Below are positions 49,629 through 64,000 of a DNA stretch of 64,000 nucleotides, one piece after another; position 1 is the stretch's first letter; each line of letters begins with the position of its first letter. Where the stretch lies: NCBI RefSeq assembly GCF_017983445.1, contig NZ_JAGOBJ010000001.1, positions 61,632 to 125,631 of the forward strand, in the 5' to 3' direction. The stretch is from Halomonas sp. Lineage in GTDB: Bacteria > Pseudomonadota > Gammaproteobacteria > Pseudomonadales > Halomonadaceae. The position numbers and the translations under genes were made by a program. The notes under the pieces are model-generated. The model did not search any database. It was not told where the DNA came from and saw only the letters and a program-made list of their open reading frames with translations.

Positions 49629-50481
49629 CAGCACCCCCCCCACTAGCGAAAAGCTCCAGAAAGTGCTTGCCCGAGCAGGCATAGGCTCACGGCGTGAAAT
49701 GGAAACCGCAATTTCTGATGGCCGGGTAAAGGTCAATAGTCAGGTAGCCAAGCTGGGTGACCGCGTTGAAAACCGCGATAAGGTAAGTTTTGATGATCGC
49801 CCTGTCACGCTGAGACCCGAGAACGAAGCACCGCGTCGCGTCATTATGTACAACAAGCCAGAAGGTGAGTTGTGCACCCGCAAAGACCCAGAAGGCCGTC
49901 GAACGGTATTTGAGCGGTTGCCTCGCTTGAAGGGTGAGCGCTGGGTAGCGATTGGCCGGCTTGATATCAACACTAGTGGCCTGCTGCTTTTCACGACGGA
50001 TGGAGAACTTGCCAATCGGCTAATGCATCCCTCTACCCAGGTTGAACGCGAGTATGCGGTGCGCGTAATGGGAGAAGTAAAGCGCGAGCACATCGTGGCG
50101 ATGGTCGATGGCGTTATGTTGGAAGATGGACCCGCCCGCTTTACCGATGTCCAGGAATTCGGCGGTGAAGGTATCAATACCTGGTTCCACGTCGTTATTC
50201 TGGAAGGCCGTAACCGCGAAGTACGCCGCTTATGGGAATCCCAGGAGCTTACCGTGAGCCGCCTGAAGCGTGTTCGCTACGGTAATATTTTTATCGATAA
50301 GCGCGCTAAAGCAGGCGAGTGGGTCGAGCTCTCTCAAGACGAAGTTGACGATCTCGCCACGCTCGCCAACCTTGAAACACGCAAGGTGCCAGAGCTAACA
50401 CCGGATGAAAAGAACCGCTGGAGCCGCGATAAGAACAAGCGCCGCCCGGTGCAGACGATGCGTAAACCCAAGCGTCGTTAG
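49615..50481 (+). CDS. rluB: 23S rRNA pseudouridine(2605) synthase
   Basis: A 288-residue RsuA-family enzyme. N-terminal S4 RNA-binding domain ([28 protein letters not shown]), then the catalytic domain with Asp in [17 protein letters not shown] and the [11 protein letters not shown] motif. The C-terminal basic tail ends in K-P-K-R-R. The ATG at 49615 is within the scpB end; frames opening earlier at 49546 are not conserved. Choice of RluB over RsuA or RluE rests on length, basic tail and the scpAB context. Confidence 0.9.
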   Translation: MTQSNSTPPTSEKLQKVLARAGIGSRREMETAISDGRVKVNSQVAKLGDRVENRDKVSFDDRPVTLRPENEAPRRVIMYNKPEGELCTRKDPEGRRTVFERLPRLKGERWVAIGRLDINTSGLLLFTTDGELANRLMHPSTQVEREYAVRVMGEVKREHIVAMVDGVMLEDGPARFTDVQEFGGEGINTWFHVVILEGRNREVRRLWESQELTVSRLKRVRYGNIFIDKRAKAGEWVELSQDEVDDLATLANLETRKVPELTPDEKNRWSRDKNKRRPVQTMRKPKRR

Positions 50482-51408
50482 TCGCTTGTCTTACTGGCAG
50501 CTAACGCTGTAAGCATCATCAAGATTAATGCTCGCTATCAATCTATCCGGTTGGTGGCGAGTAATGAGCTGCCCTGAATAATTTTCTTCCCACCATCATA
50601 TTTTCTAGCTCTCTTCTGGATTATGGCTCCTGCCACTGCACGCCTATTTGTACCTTCCTTGTTCATCAGAACGCTATACCGCTCAGGGCTGCTGGTTTTA
50701 ATCATTGTTAGCAGGGAGTGGCTTGTTGAGCGCTAGTTGTCAGACATCATTTTTCTCTAATAAGGCATAATTACTCATCCTGCCCCATCGTTTTTTCTGG
50801 TAATGCCTCTAAGCCTTATTCATCTTTCGGTAAATAATTTATAAAAGCTATGCCTTTTCTCATGGCTATTGATGCTTCCGAGATTTGTTAACAAGCTAAT
50901 AATAAACTAATGCTAATCATAATTCATTGTTTTAAAGGCTTAATAACTTATGACGTCAAGTTATTGTTGTGAGTTTTTAATTTTTATTTCTAATTGTAAT
51001 TAATCGTTTATTTTAGCCTGTTAATGAATGTTTTTTTATTCTGTATGCCTGTTTTTAAGAGTTCTTCATCAGATTTTTTTCACTTATTTTGGTTTATAAA
51101 AATTAAGCGCTGTTTTTATTTTTTTAAAATTCAGTCTGCAAAATGTTAATTTTATTAACTTTTATAAAGTCCGCTTAAGGGTTTGGTGAGGCGGGTTATA
51201 AAACACTTATTTTTAACAATCTATTAACAATAAAATGGACTTAATTTTTTTCTTGAATGCGTCTTTTTTTGTATTAAATTAATATTGTCAGTATTGATCT
51301 ATGTCAAAAATAGTAAATAAGAATGACAAAAAACTAACGAAAAACGTCGCATTCGATTGGCTTAAGTCATTATTTTATTACGTTATTCTTTGAGAGAAAG
51401 GGGACGTT
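50482..51408. other. Long AT-rich non-coding region before the surface-protein locus
   Basis: 927 bp with no supportable gene. Base composition becomes clearly AT-rich from about 50820 on, with many A/T runs (for example TTTTTATTTTTTTAAAAT near 51115), unlike the G+C-rich core genes to the left. It should contain the promoter of the OmpA-like gene. AT-rich DNA of this kind is a usual target of H-NS/MvaT silencing. No clean -35/-10 pair or dyad stood out. Confidence 0.6.
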
Positions 51409-52179
51409 ATGATCAAGTGGGCAAAGCCAATCATATTGGCAGTAGCGTTTTTCGGAATAGTAACCGATGTTAATGCTCAAAACTTTACTAATGTAAGGCT
51501 GGAAGTTACTGATATAGAGCCAGGTTATATTCGTAACGGGTTATTCTTGCCTATTCCTAATATTGCCCAGGTTCAAAGTGGAGTAGGCCAGCTTTCCAAG
51601 GAACAAACTGTTAATTTACTCGGCAATCCTAACGATTCGACTTCCAGTATTCAGGACGATGATTGGTTTTATAATATCAATCTACCCTTGGAAAATAACG
51701 ACTATTTAGTATGTCAATATAAGCTTTCTTTCTCAAATCAGACGCTTAGTAGCTTTGAGTGGCGCAGGGCTCAGTGTGGTGCCATGTACGCAGCGCTCGC
51801 AAAGCCTGACGTGCGTTCTCTATCGGCAGATCTGCTGTTTGGCTTTGATAGTGCAAATATTTCCCCCGGAGGTATAAGCGCTATACGTCAACTCGCTGCT
51901 GAAGTTCTACAAAACTTCAATAATCCTTTCGTTGAAGTAATTGGCTATACCGATCAGCTTGGCAATGCCAGCTATAACTTGAACCTTTCTGAACAAAGAG
52001 CTCGGGCTGTTTCTATCGCTTTAATAGAGGGGGGTATCTCACAGCAATGGATTACTTATGCAGGGCGAGGCGAAAGCGAGCCAGTCGTATCCTGTGCTGA
52101 CAGTATGCCAAGACCGCAGCTGATTTCATGTTTAGCAGAAAATCGTCGTGTAAACATTGTTTTAAAAGAAAGATCTTAG
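51409..52179 (+). CDS. OmpA-family protein with BamE/OmlA-like N-terminal domain
   Basis: A 256-residue exported protein. Signal peptide about 1-23 (cleavage after V-N-A). Residues about 55-120 resemble the SmpA/OmlA (BamE) fold: QLSKEQTVNLLGNPNDS, DDDWFYNI, YKLSFSNQTLSSFEWRRAQC. Residues about 135-250 are an OmpA-like peptidoglycan-binding domain with DLLFGFDSANIS, VIGYTDQLGNASYNLNLSEQRARAV and ENRRVNIVL, including the Asp and Arg that hold diaminopimelate. AAAGGGG precedes the ATG. It precedes the giant protein by 259 bp. OmpA-type genes accompany bap/T1SS loci in Acinetobacter, so a periplasmic anchor role is plausible. Confidence 0.85.
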   Translation: MIKWAKPIILAVAFFGIVTDVNAQNFTNVRLEVTDIEPGYIRNGLFLPIPNIAQVQSGVGQLSKEQTVNLLGNPNDSTSSIQDDDWFYNINLPLENNDYLVCQYKLSFSNQTLSSFEWRRAQCGAMYAALAKPDVRSLSADLLFGFDSANISPGGISAIRQLAAEVLQNFNNPFVEVIGYTDQLGNASYNLNLSEQRARAVSIALIEGGISQQWITYAGRGESEPVVSCADSMPRPQLISCLAENRRVNIVLKERS

Positions 52180-52227
52180 CGTTAAAAAATGGCAGCTAGA
52201 GAGCAGAAATAATTCCTTTCTATTGGC

Positions 52228-52280
52228 TGATAGCCCGCTATGGCTATCAAGTTTAATAGCATGAACTATTGATGCTTTTT
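52228..52280 (+). terminator. Weak hairpins between the OmpA-like gene and the giant gene
   Basis: TGATAGCC / GGCTATCA (52228-52235 and 52242-52249), then AGCAT / ATGCT (52258-52262 and 52272-52276) followed by TTTTT. Possible attenuation or partial termination. Confidence 0.35.
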
Positions 52281-52438
52281 AAGCATAAATATTTGATGAA
52301 AAAATAATTTTAAAATCGGATTCATGTCGCCAGTGCTTGTAAAAGAGCATTAGCGATGTGGTGTCGTTAGTTAGAACTGTCCAGGCTCGCAGGCTCTTGT
52401 GGCTCCAGGGACCGTACATAGAAATGAGAAGGTGAAAC

Positions 52439-60235
<7,797 letters not shown>

Positions 60236-60273
60236 AGAAATCTAGCTAGAGCAGGGTTCTATTCCCTTTAGCG

Positions 60274-60298
60274 CCGGGCCGAAAGGCCCGGTTTTCTT
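60274..60298 (+). terminator. Rho-independent terminator of the giant gene
   Basis: Stem CCGGGCC / GGCCCGG (60274-60280 and 60285-60291) closed by a GAAA tetraloop, then TTTTCTTT. Confidence 0.88.
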
Positions 60299-60632
60299 TG
60301 AATATTCTAATCAGTTATTTGTTAGGTTCGCCTTTTTATAAGTACGCTCATTCCATTCATGCCGTTAGATATATGTGTTTTGCGATAAATGATTTCACAT
60401 GCTTTATTTTATAGAGCGTGGAAAAAATGTTTGATTTGAAAATAAAAAAACGGAAGATAAAGGCTTTATGTAGTAGCTTTTTAAATACTATTTAAAATAA
60501 AATTAATGAAGTTTTTTCTTTTTTCATTCTACTTTGGTTGTATGTTTTTAAGTGATTATTAATTTTGTTTATGCTTCAGGTATAGGAAGTATTTACTAAA
60601 AATATCATGTTTTACAGTGCATTGGGGAACGC
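60299..60632. other. AT-rich non-coding region before the TolC-like gene
   Basis: About 330 bp, strongly AT-rich, between the terminator of the giant gene and the TolC-family gene; no reading frame supported. It implies a separate promoter for the secretion genes. No unambiguous promoter elements were recognised. Confidence 0.55.
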
Positions 60633-62717
60633 ATGAAAAAGAAGAAAATGCTACGTTCATGTATCGCTTCTTTTTTGACGGGGAGTATTGTTTTGGGCGT
60701 TCAGCCAACGCGTGTTCTGGCTCATGGAGTCGTTGGGCTATCAGATGCTCCGATCACCTCTCAATATCGCCCTGTGATGCAAAGCCCTTCTGTCCCCGAT
60801 GATAGCGCTCGCCCCGAAAACCTGCCGATGACTACTAACCCTACCAATACAGTAATGGGCTTGTCAGGCGACATTAGGACCGTGGAAGCTCAGGCTCGAT
60901 TTCAGCCATCGACTGTTCAGGCGGCTTCTCAGCCTTCATCGTCATCAGATGGTTTAGTTAACATTGTTCGATCGGGGGCTCGCCCGTCAGTCGGTACTGC
61001 TGTCAACCTCTCCCCTCAACCAGAAAATGCCAGCCAGAACGGGTATGGCGGAGCTCCGCAAGAGAGTGAAGCGGCGGGCCTGCGGGCGGCGACGAGAACG
61101 GCGGTACCCACAAACGTGCCTTTATCCGGACCGCAACAAAACCTAGGCGCTCAACGATCGGAAAATAGATTAGCGCAGGATATTCAAACAAGCTCTCATC
61201 GGCCATTGGTGTCAGACGCTGATGCTTGGGTGGAGATTGCTGTCCCCGTACAGGAGGCAGCAATCTCAGACATAGCCCCAGAGCCGATAATGCCTGAGTC
61301 AGTGACTTCAGAAACGGTTTTTTCAGCGACAGACAGCCAAAATGGCAGAGTAGAAGAGACTCGACCTATCGCAATAGAGTTTCAGCATAACCCGTCAATG
61401 CGTAGCGCCTTGGAAAGGGCTAACGAGCTTCCTGCCGAGAGCTCGGCGGCTCCAGTCATTGCCGCTTCTTCAGCGCCATCCGCAGCTGCCGATCAAAAAG
61501 GAATGAGTATTCTTGAAGCGGTAGAAAGAACGATTGCCTGGCATCCGACCATTGGTGAAGCATTAGGTCGTTTATACCAGCAGGGCGAGCAGGTGAGTGT
61601 TGCGCGGTCGGGTTACTATCCGCAGGTGAGTGCCGGTGTTGCAACCGAGCGCCGCAGCTCTACAGGGCGTTCTGAAGACGCGGTGACGGTGTCTGCCTCT
61701 CAAATGCTGTATGACTTTGGGCGTGTTTCAAGCCAGGTGGATGCCGCAAACTTCGGCGTTAACCGCGACCAGGCCAGGGTCTGGCTCGCAATGGATCAAC
61801 TGGCAAGAGACGCCGCGCAGGCGGCCATCGAGGTTCAGCGTTACCAGGCATTATTGGATATTGCCCGCGAGCAAATCGCAGGTTTAACGGATATCCAAAA
61901 GCTTGCAGCCAGGCGTTCCGAGCTTGGGGCAAGTACGCGCTCGGATGAAATTCAGGCTCAGTCGCGCGTGGAGGCGGCAAAAGCGACAGAGCTGCAAATA
62001 GAAGCCCAGCTACTGACATGGCAAAATACGGTACGCACGCTGGTAGGTGCTAGCGGCCCCGTCAATATTAATCGTGACTTTCCCGAGCCTCTTACCCAGT
62101 CATGTGCCCTAGCCTCTGAAGATTTTGATAATGTGCCCGAACTGATGGTGGCAGAAGCCGAGCAGGCGGAAGCTCGCGCTATCATTGCCCAAACTCAGGC
62201 CTCTTTTTTCCCAACGGTATCGCTTGACGCTGACCTTAATCAGTTCTTGAACCGGGATGTGGCGGAAGATGACACCGAGGTCATCATGCGGGTGAATTTA
62301 TCCAGCAACTTATATCAGGGAGGCGCCACGAGCGCACGTCGCCGGGCGGCTGACTATAGTTTGCAAGCCTCTCAGGCAGCTAAAGATGCCGCCTATCTAT
62401 CACTTTCACGCAGCTTACGTGAAGCCAAAGAACAAACCGCCAGCTTTGGTCTGCGTCTTGTTACATTGGATGCCCGGGCCCGTAGTATCCGCGACACTCA
62501 GCAACTATATCGCCAGCAGTATTTATCGCTGGGAACACGCTCCCTGCTAGATCTGCTGAATGCCGAGCAAGAGATTCATCAGTCCCGCTTTGACCAGGAA
62601 AATACCCGTTACGATTTATACCGCTTACAAATCGACTGTCTCTACAGCTCTGCTGATATTCGTGACGCGTTTGGTCTAGAAGATTCCATGGTACAAGGAG
62701 TTAGCGTTTCGCCATGA
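60633..62717 (+). CDS. TolC-family outer membrane protein of a type I secretion system, with long N-terminal extension
   Basis: A 694-residue protein. Signal peptide about 1-30 (ends V-L-A). Residues about 31-285 are a Ser/Pro/Ala/Glu-rich low-complexity region with no recognised domain. The outer-membrane efflux domain covers about 290-690 (SILEAVERTIAWHPTIGEALGR; ARSGYYPQVSAGV; YQGGATSARRRAADY; a second half starting around FDNVPELMVAEAEQAEARA), as in the LapE/AggA group. These are usually about 420-480 residues, so the extension is unusual. GGGGA precedes the ATG. Its stop overlaps the ABC gene start (ATGA). It should form the outer-membrane duct for the giant protein. Confidence 0.88.
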   Translation: MKKKKMLRSCIASFLTGSIVLGVQPTRVLAHGVVGLSDAPITSQYRPVMQSPSVPDDSARPENLPMTTNPTNTVMGLSGDIRTVEAQARFQPSTVQAASQPSSSSDGLVNIVRSGARPSVGTAVNLSPQPENASQNGYGGAPQESEAAGLRAATRTAVPTNVPLSGPQQNLGAQRSENRLAQDIQTSSHRPLVSDADAWVEIAVPVQEAAISDIAPEPIMPESVTSETVFSATDSQNGRVEETRPIAIEFQHNPSMRSALERANELPAESSAAPVIAASSAPSAAADQKGMSILEAVERTIAWHPTIGEALGRLYQQGEQVSVARSGYYPQVSAGVATERRSSTGRSEDAVTVSASQMLYDFGRVSSQVDAANFGVNRDQARVWLAMDQLARDAAQAAIEVQRYQALLDIAREQIAGLTDIQKLAARRSELGASTRSDEIQAQSRVEAAKATELQIEAQLLTWQNTVRTLVGASGPVNINRDFPEPLTQSCALASEDFDNVPELMVAEAEQAEARAIIAQTQASFFPTVSLDADLNQFLNRDVAEDDTEVIMRVNLSSNLYQGGATSARRRAADYSLQASQAAKDAAYLSLSRSLREAKEQTASFGLRLVTLDARARSIRDTQQLYRQQYLSLGTRSLLDLLNAEQEIHQSRFDQENTRYDLYRLQIDCLYSSADIRDAFGLEDSMVQGVSVSP

Positions 62718-64000
62718 GTGATGACAAGGATAGCCAGCATAAAAATGAGCTAAATAAACCGGCTGCAAAAGCCTCTTCTTTAGAAGAGGGTAGCACTCAT
62801 GATGAAATAGCCACTGAGTTTGAAGCCAGCCATCATTATGCGAGCTGGATCGAGGCCATGTTGATAGTGGCCAAACATTATCGGCTGGAGTATTCAGCAG
62901 AAAATGTTCGCCTAACGGCCTCATGGCGTCAGAACAAACCGATTGGCGAAGTGCTGAGAAGTATTGCGCGCCAATTGGGTATGACGCTTAAGACCAGCAA
63001 GCTTAACGCGAGAGAGTTAACGCCTTGGCGCTTGCCGCTGGTCGTTCAATTCAGTGACGGCCAAATTGCTGTCGTTGAAACGGTCGATAGTGAAGGCAAT
63101 GTGGGCATTGTGTATAGCAGTGACCAGGGAATGAAAAGCTCTTTGAGCCGCGAAGAGCTTGTGCAACATGTAACGGTCACGGTCATCCTGCGCCCTGCCA
63201 AATCCATCCCTGATGCCAGGGTAGACGACTATATCAAGCCCTACGAAAAGAACTGGCTGCGCAGGATCATCTTAAGGGACTTAAAACCTTATGGTCATGT
63301 GATGCTAGCCTCGCTCATTGCCAATACGTTGGCGTTAGCAGGCATTATCTTTTCACGGCAGGTCTATGATCGGGTCATTCCGGCGGAATCGATGCCCACG
63401 CTCTACGTGCTATTTAGTGGGGTGCTGCTGGCATTGCTGTTTGATTTTATATTGCGTCGGTCTCGGGTGAGAATTACGGATCTTCTGGGAAAACGCGCGG
63501 ATATGCGGGCATCTGATCGCGTTTTTGGCCATGCGCTAAGAATACGAAATACCGCACGGCCCAAGTCGACAGGTACCTTCATTTCACAAATTCGTGAGCT
63601 GGAGTACGTACGCGAGTTGCTTACTTCCACAACGGTCACGGCATTTGCGGATATGCCGTTCTTTATCCTTTTCTGTTTTGTGTTCTGGTATATCGCAGGC
63701 TCGTTGGTATTAGTGCCTATCGGGGCCGTTGTGCTGATGATCATTCCCGGGCTGCTGGTGCAGGGCAAGTTACGCAGTCTGGCGAACGACTCCATGCGTG
63801 AGTCCTCGTTGCGCAGCGCCATGCTCGTGGAAACCGTGCAGGGGATGGAAGATATTAAAACATTGCAGGCGGAGCCGCGGTTTCAAAATCAATGGAACCA
63901 CTACAATGCTGTAACCGCTGATATGAACCTGCGACTTCGCTACGTTACCAACTCGTTGAGCGTCTGGAGTCAGACGGTGCAGACAGGCGTGTTTGCCACC
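62714..64000 (+). CDS. LapB-type type I secretion ABC transporter, N-terminal part
   Basis: The first 429 codons are visible; the gene leaves the window at the right edge before the nucleotide-binding domain. A polar N terminus (1-40) is followed by a C39-like domain (about 45-165: SWIEAMLIVAKHYRLEY, QFSDGQIAVVETVD) in which the peptidase Cys is absent, so it should dock substrate rather than cleave a leader. Then comes the ABC exporter membrane domain starting near residue 190 (HVMLASLIANTLALAGIIFSRQVYDRVIP; FADMPFFILFCFVFWYIAGS). This layout is that of LapB/RTX exporters. ATG overlaps the TolC-like stop by 4 bp. The HlyD/LapC adaptor is expected further right. Confidence 0.9.
   Translation, partial: MSDDKDSQHKNELNKPAAKASSLEEGSTHDEIATEFEASHHYASWIEAMLIVAKHYRLEYSAENVRLTASWRQNKPIGEVLRSIARQLGMTLKTSKLNARELTPWRLPLVVQFSDGQIAVVETVDSEGNVGIVYSSDQGMKSSLSREELVQHVTVTVILRPAKSIPDARVDDYIKPYEKNWLRRIILRDLKPYGHVMLASLIANTLALAGIIFSRQVYDRVIPAESMPTLYVLFSGVLLALLFDFILRRSRVRITDLLGKRADMRASDRVFGHALRIRNTARPKSTGTFISQIRELEYVRELLTSTTVTAFADMPFFILFCFVFWYIAGSLVLVPIGAVVLMIIPGLLVQGKLRSLANDSMRESSLRSAMLVETVQGMEDIKTLQAEPRFQNQWNHYNAVTADMNLRLRYVTNSLSVWSQTVQTGVFAT

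Noticed and set aside
63403-63822. 139-codon minus-strand frame at the right end
   Set aside because: Antisense to the ABC exporter membrane domain, whose frame is open for 429 codons to the edge.

Overview
The window reads as chromosome of a halophilic or halotolerant gammaproteobacterium, most likely Halomonas or a close relative (Halomonadaceae). This is inferred from gene order (argS-SPOR-hslVU, ubiE-ubiJ-ubiB-hisE-tatABC, mltF/purL, scpAB-rluB), the BCCT osmolyte carrier and the acidic proteins. No database search was possible. No rRNA, tRNA, CRISPR array, insertion sequence or prophage gene was seen.

1-11.6 kb: the 3' end of glnE, an AEC permease, a small membrane protein, a soluble mini-chemoreceptor with a Cache domain, a BCCT transporter followed by a tiny membrane protein, a UMF1-type MFS carrier with a retropepsin-like protease, two very small genes, an RstA/RstB-like two-component pair, and metR. 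Facing metR, where metE normally sits, is only a 24-codon reading frame that looks like the start of metE. 11.9-16.1 kb: ppk1 and hemB with a strong Pho-box cluster between them, then elbB.

16.2-31.6 kb: mainly leftward housekeeping genes: ubiE-ubiJ-ubiB-hisE-tatA-tatB-tatC (no hisI), a DUF971 gene, argS-SPOR-hslV-hslU and priA; then rightward rpmE and maeB, and leftward tesB. 31.7-39.6 kb: tadA and a complete carotenoid cluster, crtE-fni-crtX-crtY-crtI-crtB leftward with crtZ converging on crtB. This is the order known from Pantoea and should give zeaxanthin and its glucosides. Its presumed promoter carries a perfect inverted repeat. 39.9-50.5 kb: mltF/purL, a zinc-ribbon gene, radD, scpA-scpB-rluB.

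50.5-64 kb: an accessory surface locus behind 0.9 kb of very AT-rich non-coding DNA. It holds an OmpA-family protein, a 2598-residue protein, a TolC-family protein with a long extra N-terminal region, and the first 429 codons of a LapB-type type I secretion ABC transporter that runs off the right edge. The giant protein starts with a BapA-type prefix domain, continues into Asp-Pro-Glu repeats and about 345 residues of alternating Asp-Ala, then about 1800 residues of Leu/Gly-rich repeats that include seven near-identical 103-residue units. No RTX nonapeptides are visible. This is the best candidate in the window for an undescribed system: a type I secreted, polyanionic, repeat-built adhesin or matrix protein with its own export machine.
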